NCBI GenBank assembly: GCA_005884455.1
Contig: VBCH01000212.1
Location: 1 to 56,697 of the forward strand
Length of the DNA stretch: 56,697 bases
Source of the DNA: Betaproteobacteria bacterium
GTDB taxonomy: Bacteria; Pseudomonadota; Gammaproteobacteria; Burkholderiales; SG8-39
Direction of reading: 5' to 3'
Made by a program: the position numbers and the translations under genes. The notes under the pieces are model-generated. The model was not told where the DNA came from. It did no database searches and saw only the letters and a program-made list of their open reading frames with translations. Below are positions 15,963 through 25,308 of the stretch, in pieces (the first letter of the stretch is position 1; every line of letters starts with the position of its first letter).

Positions 15963-16955
15963 ATGAACATTCCCATCAGCATCGCGATGGCTTCGAATCC
16001 AAGAACCTGGCCGATTTTCGACGGCAGGGTGAAGCCGGACGGGATCACGCTCATACCGAGCTCCGTGCATCCGTCGGAACTCTTCTGGCGGCAGTTGCGC
16101 TTCGCCGATTTCGACGTCTCCGAGATGTCGTTTTCCTCGCTGATCATGGCAAGGTCGAAGGGCGACGACCGCTGGGCCGGTCTTCCGATTTTTACGACGA
16201 GAAAGTTTTTCCATGCCGAGATCCTGGTGAGAAGGGATTCCGGAATCCATCGGCCCGGCGACCTGAAGGGACGGCGTGTCGGCGTGCCCGAATACCAGCA
16301 GACCGCAGCGCTCTGGACGCGGGGCGTACTCGAGCACGAGTTCGGCGTTGCGCCGAAGGACATGCAGTTCTGGATGGAGCGCCCTCCTTCGCACAGCCAC
16401 CGCGGCGCGATCGGCTTCTCGCCGCCGCCCGGGGTGACGATCAACCAGATCCCGCCGGAGAAAAACATCGGATCGATGATGCTCTCCGGAGAGCTCGAGG
16501 CGGCGATCCATTACATCGTGAATCCCAATCTCGTCGACCGGAGTACCGCGGACCTGTGGAATCATCCGGCGATCAAGCCGCTTTTTCCCGATCCGCTCGC
16601 CGAAGGCATCCGCTACTACCGCAAGAGCGGCATCTTCCCCATCAACCATGGAATGGTGATCCGGAAGGAGATCGTCGAAAAGCACCCCTGGATCGTCCTG
16701 AATCTCTACAAGGCGTTCGAGCGCGCCAATGAGATCGCGAACCGCGAACGCCTGGAGCATGCCGAGTATCATTGCGCCGCGGGGCTGCTGTCCGGGGAAG
16801 CGAAAGAGGCGCTGAGCGTGCAGCTCGTGCGGCACGGCATCAAAGCCAACCGCAAGGTGCTCGAAACCGCGGCGAGCTACTCGCACGAGCAGGGGCTTAC
16901 TCCGCGGCCGGTCGCGCTCGAGGAGGCGTTTGCCGCGAGCGCAATGGAACAGTGA
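15963..16955 (+). CDS. 4,5-dihydroxyphthalate-decarboxylase-like / binding-protein-fold protein
   Basis: This 330-residue protein is without a signal peptide. The text IPISIAMASNPRTWPIFDGR, FDVSEMSFSSLIMA, DLKGRRVGVPEYQQTAALWT and FPINHGMVIRKEIVEKHPW resembles the family annotated as 4,5-dihydroxyphthalate decarboxylase (Pht5). These have a periplasmic-binding fold but are cytoplasmic. The reaction of most members is unproven. A decarboxylase or a ligand sensor are the two reasonable readings. Next to it, on the opposite strand, lies a split TPP decarboxylase, so the region may handle keto- or aromatic acids. Confidence 0.72.
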   Translation: MNIPISIAMASNPRTWPIFDGRVKPDGITLIPSSVHPSELFWRQLRFADFDVSEMSFSSLIMARSKGDDRWAGLPIFTTRKFFHAEILVRRDSGIHRPGDLKGRRVGVPEYQQTAALWTRGVLEHEFGVAPKDMQFWMERPPSHSHRGAIGFSPPPGVTINQIPPEKNIGSMMLSGELEAAIHYIVNPNLVDRSTADLWNHPAIKPLFPDPLAEGIRYYRKSGIFPINHGMVIRKEIVEKHPWIVLNLYKAFERANEIANRERLEHAEYHCAAGLLSGEAKEALSVQLVRHGIKANRKVLETAASYSHEQGLTPRPVALEEAFAASAMEQ

Positions 16956-16973
16956 AAGTCGGGCGTGCCGCCG

Positions 16974-17561
16974 TCACTGCGCGGCGGCCTTCTCCCCGAG
17001 CAGCGCCTCGCGGAAACGATGCTTGAGATGGGCGCCGTCCCGCGGCGGAAGGACGAGCGGTAGAGCATCAGGTCTTATTTTTATCTGAAAGAAGAGCGGA
17101 CCTCTGCCCCGGTAGACGCCCGAGCGCACGGCCGCAATCCCGGCGTTCGTGCGGACGAGGCGGGAGTCGGCAAACCCGCACGCGCAAGCGACTCCCGCGA
17201 GATCGATTCCGTAAGCAGTATGCGTTTTCTGCATGCCGGTTTCCCCGTAGCGCTCGTTGTCGAGCACTACGACGGAGAGGTTGCCCGGACGCTGCGCACC
17301 GATGGTGGCGAGGCTCCCCAAGCCCATCAGTATCTCGCCGTCACCGGTGACGACGAGCACGCGGCGTTTGGGCTGCGCGAGCGCAAGGCCCAGGCCGATC
17401 ATGCACGCCGACCCCATTGCGCCCCACAGCGGAAAGGTGAGCGGATGATCGCCGGCGGCGGTGCAATCCCAGGCAGGGGCTCCGAGTCCAGCGACGACCA
17501 GCAACCCGTCGCGCCGCTCCAGGAGCGACGCCACGACATCGCGCCGATTGAGCGCATTCAC
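16974..17561 (-). CDS. TPP-dependent decarboxylase, TPP-binding (beta) subunit
   Basis: This 195-residue protein carries the thiamine-diphosphate-binding motif: GDGEILMGLGSLATIGAQ, with the metal-binding Asn in VVLDNERYGE about 26 residues later. The layout, with LWGAMGSACMIGLGLALAQP just before, matches the beta half of sulfopyruvate or phosphonopyruvate decarboxylases. GTG at 17561 overlaps the alpha-subunit stop as GTGA and gives a full-length beta subunit. With the alpha gene it should form an (alpha-beta) decarboxylase acting on a 2-oxoacid. In the absence of other coenzyme M, taurine or phosphonate genes nearby, the substrate is open. Confidence 0.83.
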   Translation of the reverse strand: MNALNRRDVVASLLERRDGLLVVAGLGAPAWDCTAAGDHPLTFPLWGAMGSACMIGLGLALAQPKRRVLVVTGDGEILMGLGSLATIGAQRPGNLSVVVLDNERYGETGMQKTHTAYGIDLAGVACACGFADSRLVRTNAGIAAVRSGVYRGRGPLFFQIKIRPDALPLVLPPRDGAHLKHRFREALLGEKAAAQ

Positions 17562-18112
17562 CGCTTTTCCTCGAAGGATTTCACGCCGATCAGCTGCTGC
17601 GAGATGAGGAGTGCCACTGCGCTTTGTTCTTCGAAAGCGACCTTCGCCGCGGTATTTGCAACCGCGCTCGCGTCTTCGGCGCGCTCCAGGCGCAACGTGC
17701 ACACGCCGGCGAGGCGCAACGCTTCCGGCGTCGCCTGACCCATGGGAACCTGCCAGGGATTGCGTTCGCCCGTCTCGCCGCGCATGGTGACCAGCATCAG
17801 CAGCGGAAAACCGCAGGTCGCGGCGAGGGTGAGCACGTTCGCGCAATTGCCTACCCCGCTCGACTGCATGAGAAGCGCCGCGCGCTCTCCGCCAAGCCAG
17901 GCGCCTGCCGCGAGGCCGATGCCTTCCTCCTCGGTCGTGAGCGGCACGGCCGTCATGCCCTTGTCTGCATGGCAGAGCTCGATCAGGCGCTTGTGACCTG
18001 CATCGGGGACATAAGACACCTGCCGCACGCGCTGCGACTTGAGCGCGCTGTGGATAGCCGCGGGCCAGTCGATGGCGTCTGCAGAGTGCGTTTTCGATGT
18101 CTTCCGCGGCAT
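17558..18112 (-). CDS. TPP-dependent decarboxylase, pyrimidine-binding (alpha) subunit
   Basis: This 184-residue protein is homologous to the N-terminal pyrimidine domain of TPP enzymes. The conserved Glu that activates the cofactor lies in VPLTTEEEGIGLAAGAWLGG, followed by LLMQSSGVGNCANVL and FPLLMLVTMRGE, typical of sulfopyruvate decarboxylase alpha (ComD-like) and phosphonopyruvate decarboxylases. It precedes and overlaps the beta-subunit gene by 4 bp, as expected for a split enzyme. Both halves look complete. It is divergent from the GST gene at 18210. Confidence 0.83.
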   Translation of the reverse strand: MPRKTSKTHSADAIDWPAAIHSALKSQRVRQVSYVPDAGHKRLIELCHADKGMTAVPLTTEEEGIGLAAGAWLGGERAALLMQSSGVGNCANVLTLAATCGFPLLMLVTMRGETGERNPWQVPMGQATPEALRLAGVCTLRLERAEDASAVANTAAKVAFEEQSAVALLISQQLIGVKSFEEKR

Positions 18113-18209
18113 TGTTCGCCTGATCTAGGGGATGCTACCCGCATCCTGCGGCTTAGGTATGATTACGAGCTTCCCCGTAGCGCCCCACCGTTTGCAAGGA
18201 GAAACCGGC

Positions 18210-18884
18210 ATGAAACTCTACTATCACCCCGTATCCACGACCAGCCGCCCCGTATGGCTGTTCATCGCCGAGAACGACATCAAGTGCGAGTTGCGTGTGG
18301 TCGACCTGATGAAGGGCGAGCACCATCAGCCGGAGTATGTGGCGATCAACCCGAACCGCATGGTGCCCGTGCTGGAGGACGGGGATTTCCGTTTGACCGA
18401 GAGTTCGGCGATTCTCAAGTACCTCGCGGAGAAAACCGGCTCTTCGGCCTATCCGAAAGAGCTGCACTCACGGGCGAAGGTGAACGAAATGATGGACTGG
18501 ATCAATACGCAGGTCTGCCGCGAGTTCGCCTACGGGCTGGTCTACCCGCAGATCTTCCCGAACCACAAGCGGCGCAGCGACGAGGCGCACGCGGGCACGA
18601 TCGCCTGGGGCAAGGAAAAGGCGCAAGGGTGGCTGAAAATCCTCGATGAAAACCTGCTCGGGACGAAGAAGAAATATCTATGCGGCGAGCAGATCACGAT
18701 CGCAGATTATTTCGGCAGTCCGTTCGTCGCTCTCGGCGAGATCCTGCGTTGCAATTACTCGGCGTATCCGAACGTCAACCGCTGGCTGGGTCGAATGAAG
18801 GCGCTGAAGAACTGGGGCAAGGTGCACGAGGTCTTCTACGGATTCGCTGCTTCGCTCAAGGACAAGGCCTTCGAGGCCGTTTGA
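18210..18884 (+). CDS. Glutathione S-transferase family protein
   Basis: This 224-residue cytosolic GST has an N-terminal thioredoxin-like domain (1-80) with MKLYYHPVSTTSRPVWLFIA, the cis-Pro in RMVPVLEDG and the glutathione-contacting LTESSAILKYLAEK. The C-terminal helical domain contains the N-capping motif ITIADYF and NVNRWLGRM. The ATG at 18210 has AAGGAG seven to eight bases upstream. No specific substrate can be assigned. The nearby TPP decarboxylase and binding-protein-like genes hint at breakdown of organic acids, but GSTs are common and the link is not firm. Confidence 0.9.
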   Translation: MKLYYHPVSTTSRPVWLFIAENDIKCELRVVDLMKGEHHQPEYVAINPNRMVPVLEDGDFRLTESSAILKYLAEKTGSSAYPKELHSRAKVNEMMDWINTQVCREFAYGLVYPQIFPNHKRRSDEAHAGTIAWGKEKAQGWLKILDENLLGTKKKYLCGEQITIADYFGSPFVALGEILRCNYSAYPNVNRWLGRMKALKNWGKVHEVFYGFAASLKDKAFEAV

Positions 18885-18892
18885 GACGTTAG

Positions 18893-19144
18893 CTACCAGC
18901 GCTGGCGGTGCCGGTACCAGGGTTGATTCTTGGGTTTTTTCTTGTCCGACTTCGCTTCCGGGGTTTCCGGGGCGCCCCCTTGATCGGGGGCTGGGGCCGC
19001 GGAAGACGGCGAAGCCGCATGCTTCCGGGCACCCTCCTTCGAAGCAGAGGGCTTCCTCGGAGCTGGCCCGGAGGGCTTCTCGGGGGCCCGACGCAACATC
19101 TTTTTTAGGTTGCCAAAGAGCGATTTGGAAAACTTCTCAGCCAT
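18893..19144 (-). CDS. Small basic proline-rich protein of unknown function
   Basis: This 83-residue protein opens with an amphipathic basic stretch (MAEKFSKSLFGNLKKMLRRA). A low-complexity P/A/S/K-rich middle follows, and it ends NQPWYRHRQRW. No known domain was recognised. The codon bias fits the neighbours and the frame is open from an ATG 90 bp before apaH, on the opposite strand. It might be a membrane-peripheral or nucleic-acid-binding protein; the charged tail and disordered centre are all that can be seen. A chance ORF in GC-rich DNA remains possible. Confidence 0.5.
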   Translation of the reverse strand: MAEKFSKSLFGNLKKMLRRAPEKPSGPAPRKPSASKEGARKHAASPSSAAPAPDQGGAPETPEAKSDKKKPKNQPWYRHRQRW

Positions 19145-19234
19145 GATCGGTTCGATAAAAGGTTGAGCGGCGCCATTCTATTACATCGGTTCGAGGCGCG
19201 GTCTTGACGGCTCCTTCTCGGAGCGCTCACTGCT

Positions 19235-20092
19235 ATGGCTACCTACGCGATCGGCGATGTTCAGGGCAGTTTCGAAGAGCTGCAGGCTCTGCTTGGCGCA
19301 TTCGGGTTCGATCGTGCGACAGATCGCTTGTGGTTCGTGGGCGATCTCGTCAACCGGGGCCCGGCCTCGCTCGCCACGCTGCGCTTCGTGCGTGATCTGG
19401 GTGATGGCGCGGTGACCGTGCTCGGCAACCATGATCTGCATCTGCTGGCGCTCGCTCAGGGCTCCGTCAAGGCTCGCGAAGACGATACTCTTGGAGACGT
19501 GATCGCCGCGCCCGACCGCGACGGCTTGCTCGACTGGCTGCGAAACCGGCCGATGGCGCACGTGGCGGCAGGCTACGCTCTGGTCCACGCCGGGCTCCTG
19601 CCGCAATGGGACATCGCCACGGCGAAAGCACTCGCCGGAGAAGTCGAGACGGAACTGCGCGGACCCCGGCACAAGGAATTTCTCGCGCAACTTTACGGCT
19701 CGCTCCCGGATCGCTGGAACGACGAGCTGCGCGGGATCGACCGGCTGCGGGTCATCGTCAACGCGATGACCCGTCTGCGTTTTTGCACTCCTGAAGGCGT
19801 AATGGAGTTCCGCACGAAAGGCGAGACGGCCGAAGCTCCCCCCGGCTACCTTCCGTGGTTCGAGGTGCCGGGCAGGAAAAGCGTTGATCACACCTTGGTA
19901 TGCGGGCACTGGTCGGCGCTCGGCTTGCGCATTGCGCCCAATCTCCTCGCCCTCGACTCCGGTTGCGTCTGGGGCGGGAAGCTCAGTGCGGTTCGCCTGG
20001 ACGATCGGCGTTTGTACCAGGTACCTTGCCTCACCGATGCTGCGCGCGTGAAGCTGCGTTCGGGGCGGGCACGCCCAAGGCGCCGGCGATAG
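19235..20092 (+). CDS. apaH: Symmetrical Ap4A hydrolase
   Basis: This 285-residue metallophosphatase splits diadenosine tetraphosphate (Ap4A) into two ADP, affecting stress signalling and NAD/Ap4A capping of RNA. The metal motifs are GDVQGSFEEL (7-16), VGDLVNRGP and LGNHDLHLL, with later His in LVHAGLLPQWD and VCGHWSALG, all diagnostic of ApaH. The C-terminus ends in a highly basic tail (RSGRARPRRRR) that lies in a 62-bp overlap with the convergent acyltransferase gene. The ATG at 19235 begins exactly at the family start (MATYAIGDVQG). Confidence 0.95.
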   Translation: MATYAIGDVQGSFEELQALLGAFGFDRATDRLWFVGDLVNRGPASLATLRFVRDLGDGAVTVLGNHDLHLLALAQGSVKAREDDTLGDVIAAPDRDGLLDWLRNRPMAHVAAGYALVHAGLLPQWDIATAKALAGEVETELRGPRHKEFLAQLYGSLPDRWNDELRGIDRLRVIVNAMTRLRFCTPEGVMEFRTKGETAEAPPGYLPWFEVPGRKSVDHTLVCGHWSALGLRIAPNLLALDSGCVWGGKLSAVRLDDRRLYQVPCLTDAARVKLRSGRARPRRRR

Positions 20093-20822
20093 CGGCCTCG
20101 GCCCTTTCTGCGAGCGAGCGCCGCGTCTGTGACCGTACGGAAATCGGCGCGAGAAGATTGAACTCCGCGACCATGTGACGCGTCGAGACGATGGTCCAGA
20201 TCGTTTCGAGGAGCGAGGTGTCCCCGACATAGCCGGCGGCATCCGTGTGCCGGCCGGCGGAATCGAGATAGCGCAGCGCCACCGGCTGCAACGTGGCCCC
20301 CGCATCGATTGCCGGCTGGAATAGCGCAGAGTGGAAGCGCTCCAGGCTCCGCCCGAAAGTTGTGATTCCCTCTGGAAAAACCGCAATCAGAGTGCCGCGC
20401 TCGATCTCAGCGGCGATTATCTGGCGGGCGCGTCGCACCTCGGAGCGCTTGCCGCGCTCGATGTACAGCGTGCCGACCAGCGTGCTCAACCAACCTACCA
20501 TCGGCCAGTTGCGGATTTCCGATTTGGCTATGAAAGTGGCGGGGAATCTGGCGTCGACGACGAAGATGTCGACCCAGGAGATGTGATTGAGGACCAGCAT
20601 GCAGCGATCGGGAAGCTCCTTCGGGGCATTCCTTTCGCGCACGGACACGGCAAGGATAGAGAGCAGCGTGCGCGACCAACGGCGCTTTTCCACTTGTCTT
20701 TCTTCTTCGGAAAGTTTCGGGTAGAGCAGCCACGCGATGGCGAGGCCGCGCAGCAGATGGAGCACGAGCCTTGTCAGGCGAAGCAGGCGCAGCACGACCG
20801 GAGTGCGGTTTGCCGCCTTCAA
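20031..20822 (-). CDS. 1-acyl-glycerol-3-phosphate acyltransferase-like (PlsC) protein
   Basis: This 263-residue membrane-bound acyltransferase has an N-terminal hydrophobic helix (about 15-33). The acyltransferase motif I is NHISWVD (H80-D85), then YIERGKR and the substrate motif VFPEGITT (148-155). Such enzymes add an acyl chain to lysophospholipids; lysophosphatidic acid is the usual substrate, but ornithine-lipid relatives exist. It starts 4 bp inside the upstream PfkB gene. The last 62 bp overlap the end of apaH, encoding the non-conserved C-terminal tails of both proteins. Confidence 0.87.
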   Translation of the reverse strand: MKAANRTPVVLRLLRLTRLVLHLLRGLAIAWLLYPKLSEEERQVEKRRWSRTLLSILAVSVRERNAPKELPDRCMLVLNHISWVDIFVVDARFPATFIAKSEIRNWPMVGWLSTLVGTLYIERGKRSEVRRARQIIAAEIERGTLIAVFPEGITTFGRSLERFHSALFQPAIDAGATLQPVALRYLDSAGRHTDAAGYVGDTSLLETIWTIVSTRHMVAEFNLLAPISVRSQTRRSLAERAEAAIAGALGVPAPNAASRAQHR

Positions 20823-21751
20823 AGATCGGACCCGAAATTTCGGCGGAACAGGTCCTTGATCTCATCGAGGGTCGGGGAATGATTCTGGCCACCACGCGAT
20901 GCGATCTTGACTGCACCCATCAACGCGGCGAGCCTTCCGGTCTTCAGCCAGTCGAAACCCGCTGCAAGGCCGTAAAGAAGACCGGCGCGATACGCATCAC
21001 CACAACCGGTGGGATCGACCACTTCCGCTGCCCTGACGCAGGGAATCTCGATCCGTTGGCTGTCGGCGTAGATGATAGACCCCTCTGCGCCACGGGTGAG
21101 AACGAGTGCCTTGAGCTCTTGTGCCATTCCCTCGAGCTTGCGGCCGGTCCGCTCCTCGAGCATCCGGCCTTCGTAGTCGTTGACGGCCACGTAGCTCGCC
21201 TGTTCCACGAAAGCGAGCAGCTCCTCACCGGAGAACATGGGCAATCCCTGGCCGGGGTCGAACATGAACGGAATACCGAGTCCGGCAAGCTCGCGCGCGT
21301 GCTGCAGCATGCCCTCGCGTCCGTCGGGTGCGATGATCGCGAGGCCCACATCCAACTCTCCAGTGATATTGTTCAGATGCGAGTGATTCATCGCCCCGGG
21401 ATGAAAGGCAGTGATCTGGTTGTCTTCGAGATCGGTTGTAATAAATGCCTGCGCGGTGAGGGTATCGGGCACCTGGCGCACGAAATCCAGCTTGATGCCG
21501 AGCCGTTCGAGCCGCTCAAAATAGAGCAGGGAATCGTCTCCTACCGTAGCCATGACCAGCGGGTCAGAACCCAGGAGCCTCAGGTTATAGGCGATGTTGC
21601 CCGCGCAACCTCCGAACTCGCGCCGCAGCTCGGGAACGAGGAATGCCACGTTCAATATGTGGATCTGTTCGGGAAGGATGTGCTCCCGGAAACGGCCTCG
21701 GAATACCATGATGTTGTCGTACGCGATCGAGCCGCAGATCAGAATGCGCAT
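20819..21751 (-). CDS. PfkB-family carbohydrate/nucleoside kinase
   Basis: This 310-residue ribokinase-fold kinase opens MRILICGSIAYDN and has the N-terminal FGGCAGNIAYNLRLLG motif. The C-terminal ATP/anion-hole signature is VDPTGCGDAYRAGLLYG, with Asp in GCGD as the catalytic base. This version, including the early EFGGCAGNIAYNL, is close to the adenosine kinase-like PfkB proteins of proteobacteria. Substrate is not certain; adenosine or a sugar are both possible. It sits between the DUF3426 protein and the PlsC-type enzyme, with overlapping or near-abutting genes that suggest one transcript. Confidence 0.85.
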   Translation of the reverse strand: MRILICGSIAYDNIMVFRGRFREHILPEQIHILNVAFLVPELRREFGGCAGNIAYNLRLLGSDPLVMATVGDDSLLYFERLERLGIKLDFVRQVPDTLTAQAFITTDLEDNQITAFHPGAMNHSHLNNITGELDVGLAIIAPDGREGMLQHARELAGLGIPFMFDPGQGLPMFSGEELLAFVEQASYVAVNDYEGRMLEERTGRKLEGMAQELKALVLTRGAEGSIIYADSQRIEIPCVRAAEVVDPTGCGDAYRAGLLYGLAAGFDWLKTGRLAALMGAVKIASRGGQNHSPTLDEIKDLFRRNFGSDL

Positions 21752-21757
21752 GGGTTT

Positions 21758-22483
21758 CTACAAGTAGAACAAGTAGAGCCGATAGCCGATGGGTTTGAGC
21801 GCCGCAGCTTCGATGTAGACCCGAATCTGCAGCTCGCTTCCGGCAGCGAACCCGGGCTCCGAACGTGTGCTCTGGGGTACGTAGTCCTTGGGTGTCAATA
21901 CGCGCCGCGCGACGGTCTCGCCCTGGGTACTGGTGAGGCTCAGCTCCAAAGCTGGGAACGCTTGGATGAAGCCGGCGCGGTTCCGAAGCGTAGCCGTAAG
22001 GACCATCACGCTGGGATGAGCGATGTCCGCCTGAAGGTCGGAAGACTCAATACTCAGCAACTCCGCGCGGCGCGGTAGCGGCACATCGCACCCGAACTCG
22101 GCACAGATGCGCTGGACGAGGGGCTTTGCTTCGGGAAGGAGCACTGCGATCTCGCCCCGGTACAGATAGCCGCCTTGCACGACGAGGGCGAGCAATAGAA
22201 ACCCGCTCGCGACCCACCACAGCCGGCTCGGGCGCGGCCGCGACTGCGGACCGAAGTCAAACGACACATCCCTGTCGGTGTCGAGCAGGACCGCCATGCT
22301 GGCTGAGATCGGAGGAGCCTGTGCGTCCTCCCGGCCGGGGCGGCTAGCCGGATCCGGGCTCAACGCGGAAAGCGCATCGAAAAGACCTCCGCACCGCCCG
22401 CAGCGGACTTGGCCCGCGCGCGCACGAAGCTGTGGCTCGGTTACGCGAAACGCCGTCGCGCAAGTCGGGCAACGCGTGATCAT
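21758..22483 (-). CDS. Zinc-ribbon membrane protein (DUF3426)
   Basis: This 241-residue protein has an N-terminal zinc ribbon (CPTC near residue 5 and CGRCGGLFDA near 28) of the MJ0042-type. A disordered linker follows, then one membrane helix at about 86-105 and a periplasmic DUF3426 domain (VLTATLRNRAGFIQAFPALE, VLTPKDYVP). It starts two bases after the prmA stop. Such genes sit next to prmA in many betaproteobacteria. The role is unknown; the architecture suggests an envelope sensor with a zinc-binding cytoplasmic end. Confidence 0.85.
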   Translation of the reverse strand: MITRCPTCATAFRVTEPQLRARAGQVRCGRCGGLFDALSALSPDPASRPGREDAQAPPISASMAVLLDTDRDVSFDFGPQSRPRPSRLWWVASGFLLLALVVQGGYLYRGEIAVLLPEAKPLVQRICAEFGCDVPLPRRAELLSIESSDLQADIAHPSVMVLTATLRNRAGFIQAFPALELSLTSTQGETVARRVLTPKDYVPQSTRSEPGFAAGSELQIRVYIEAAALKPIGYRLYLFYL

Positions 22484-22485
22484 GC

Positions 22486-23367
22486 TCACAGTCTTACCCC
22501 CGAGAGGCACACCCAGCCCTCCGCCTCGGCGGGCGGCGCGAACGCGATCCAGGGTGAGTAGCAGCTCTCGACTTCGCTTGCTTGGTCCGACAGAATTCCC
22601 GAGAGCGCAATCTGTCCGCCGCGCCGGCATCGTGATGCGAGCATCGGAGCGAGCACCTTCAACGGATTGGCGAGGATGTTGGCGATCACGACATCTGCGG
22701 TGAACGTAAGCGGCGTGCAACCTTCGAGGAATTCGCCGGCAACATCGTTGCGCCGGGCGTTGGCTCGGGCCGTCCGTACGGCGTCGGGATCGATGTCCAC
22801 GCCGACCACGTGGCGCGCGCCCAGCTTTAGGGCAGCGATCGTCAATATACCGGAACCGCAGCCGTAGTCGAGAACCGTTTCCCCGCCGGCGATGCTGCGC
22901 TCGAGCCATTGCAGGCACAGGCGCGTGCTCGGATGGGCGCCGGTACCGAACGCGAGCCCAGGATCGAGTACGAGGTTGAGCGCATCGGGCTCTGGTGGTG
23001 CGAGCCAGGTCGGCACGATCCACAGCTGCGCCGAAACTCGGATCGGGCCAAATTGTTCCCTCGATTTCGCGACCCAATCCTCGTCGGGAACGCTGCGCAG
23101 CTCGTGAACCGGTACGGGGATACCCGCTAGTTTGCACGCGCGCAGGAGCAATTGTTCGGGGTCGGGCCGGACTTTGCACAGCGCGGTGAGCTTCACCCGG
23201 GCCCAGGACACAGACTCGCCAGAACCATCAAAGTGTGGTGCGTCCGGTGCAGGCTCCGATCTAGCGTCCTCACAACTTACTGATAGCGCACCCGCATCGA
23301 GCAGCGCATCGGAGAGGGGGTCAAGCTCCTCTGCCTCAACAACCAGGACGAGCGCGGTGAACGTCAC
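22486..23367 (-). CDS. prmA: Ribosomal protein L11 methyltransferase
   Basis: This 293-residue SAM enzyme trimethylates residues of ribosomal protein L11. Features are the N-terminal L11-recognition domain (1-90) with DEDWVAKSREQF, the linker DPGLAFGTGAHPSTRLCLQW, SAM motif I LDYGCGSGILTIAALKLG and the catalytic-site loop VVIANILANPL. All are standard for PrmA and the length matches. It ends just ahead of the DUF3426 gene and follows accC on the same strand by 12 bp, so it is likely part of the accB-accC transcript. Confidence 0.95.
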   Translation of the reverse strand: MTFTALVLVVEAEELDPLSDALLDAGALSVSCEDARSEPAPDAPHFDGSGESVSWARVKLTALCKVRPDPEQLLLRACKLAGIPVPVHELRSVPDEDWVAKSREQFGPIRVSAQLWIVPTWLAPPEPDALNLVLDPGLAFGTGAHPSTRLCLQWLERSIAGGETVLDYGCGSGILTIAALKLGARHVVGVDIDPDAVRTARANARRNDVAGEFLEGCTPLTFTADVVIANILANPLKVLAPMLASRCRRGGQIALSGILSDQASEVESCYSPWIAFAPPAEAEGWVCLSGVRL

Positions 23368-23379
23368 GCGTTCGACCCT

Positions 23380-24744
23380 CTACCTTGCGGCATCGCGTTT
23401 CTTTTGTTGGGCGAGCTTCTGCTCGAGGTAGTGGATGTTCACCCCTCCCTTGATGACGCGGTTGTCGAGCAAGAGTTCCTGATGCAGCGGGATATTGGTC
23501 TGGATGCCTTCGATTGCCATTTCGGACAACGCGATGCGCATACGCCGGATCGCCTGGTCGCGGTTCTCCCCATAGGCGATGACTTTGCCGATCAACGAGT
23601 CATAGTTGGGCGGCACGGTGTAGCCCTGGTAAATATGCGTATCGACCCGGATGCCGGGCCCCCCCGGAGGGTGATAAGACGTAATGCGCCCGGGCGACGG
23701 AGTGAAACGGAACGGATCCTCGGCATTGATGCGGCACTCTATCGCGTGGCCGCGGAAGTCGATGTCTTTCTGACGGACGGACAGCCTCTCGCCTGCGGCG
23801 ACGCGGATCTGCTCCTGGACGATGTCGACACCCGTGATCATTTCGGTCACGGGATGTTCGACCTGGATGCGCGTGTTCATTTCGATGAAGTAGAACTCAC
23901 CTTCTTCGTAGAGATACTCGAACGTGCCGGCTCCGCGGTAGCCGATCTTGCGGCAGGCCTCGATGCAGCGCTCGCCGATGCGCGTGCGCTGCTTCGACGT
24001 AAGCTCGGGTGCCGGGGCCTCCTCCATGATTTTCTGGTGCCGTCGCTGCATGGAGCAATCGCGCTCGCCGAGATGGACCACATTCTTGTGGCTGTCGGCG
24101 AGCACCTGCACCTCGATGTGTCTCGGGTTCTCGAGGTATTTTTCGAGATAGACCGTGGCGTTGCCGAAGGCCGCCCCGGCTTCCGCCCGCGTGACGCTTA
24201 TTGCACTCTTGAGCGCGGCTTCCGTGTGCACGACACGCATGCCTCGGCCGCCGCCCCCACCCGCAGCCTTTACGATGACCGGGTAACCGATTTTTCTGGC
24301 TATCTTGAGCGCCTCCTCCGGGGCATCGGGCAGGGGTCCGTCCGAACCGGGGACGCACGGCACTCCGGCCTTCTCCATGATTTGCTTTGCGTTTACCTTG
24401 TCGCCCATCAGCCGGATGGTCTCCGCTTGAGGGCCGATGAAAATGAAGCCGCTCTTGTCCACGCGTTCGGCAAAGTCCGCGTTTTCGGCGAGAAATCCGT
24501 AGCCCGGATGAATCGCCTCGGCATCGGTCACCTCCGCCGCGCTGATGATGGCCGGTATATTGAGATAGCTCGCGCTGGAAGCCGCAGGCCCGATGCAAAC
24601 TGATTCGTCCGCGAGCTTCACGTACTTGGCCTCGCTGTCGGCTTCGGAATGCACTACTACGGTTTTGATGCCCATGTCTCGGCACGCGCGCTGAATGCGC
24701 AGGGCTATTTCTCCGCGATTGGCAATCAGAATTTTCTCGAACAT
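23380..24744 (-). CDS. accC: Biotin carboxylase subunit of acetyl-CoA carboxylase
   Basis: This 454-residue ATP-grasp enzyme carboxylates the biotin on AccB, the first half-reaction of fatty-acid synthesis. Motifs: [20 protein letters not shown] at the start, the glycine-rich ATP loop [13 protein letters not shown], the catalytic [13 protein letters not shown] and the carbonate/biotin site [10 protein letters not shown]. The length is typical (about 450). It follows accB by about 37 bp. The C-terminus [15 protein letters not shown] is normal. Confidence 0.97.
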   Translation of the reverse strand: MFEKILIANRGEIALRIQRACRDMGIKTVVVHSEADSEAKYVKLADESVCIGPAASSASYLNIPAIISAAEVTDAEAIHPGYGFLAENADFAERVDKSGFIFIGPQAETIRLMGDKVNAKQIMEKAGVPCVPGSDGPLPDAPEEALKIARKIGYPVIVKAAGGGGGRGMRVVHTEAALKSAISVTRAEAGAAFGNATVYLEKYLENPRHIEVQVLADSHKNVVHLGERDCSMQRRHQKIMEEAPAPELTSKQRTRIGERCIEACRKIGYRGAGTFEYLYEEGEFYFIEMNTRIQVEHPVTEMITGVDIVQEQIRVAAGERLSVRQKDIDFRGHAIECRINAEDPFRFTPSPGRITSYHPPGGPGIRVDTHIYQGYTVPPNYDSLIGKVIAYGENRDQAIRRMRIALSEMAIEGIQTNIPLHQELLLDNRVIKGGVNIHYLEQKLAQQKKRDAAR

Positions 24745-24781
24745 GATTTGACGGGCCCTGGGGATTCCCCTGCCCGCTACG

Positions 24782-25264
<483 letters not shown>

Positions 25265-25308
25265 GCTGTCCTCCTTCCGGCCCGGACACGAACGCCGGTT
25301 TCCGCGAG

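Noticed and set aside
23404-24603. Plus-strand frame opposite accC
   Set aside because: Shadow of accC; no ribosome site or recognisable domain.
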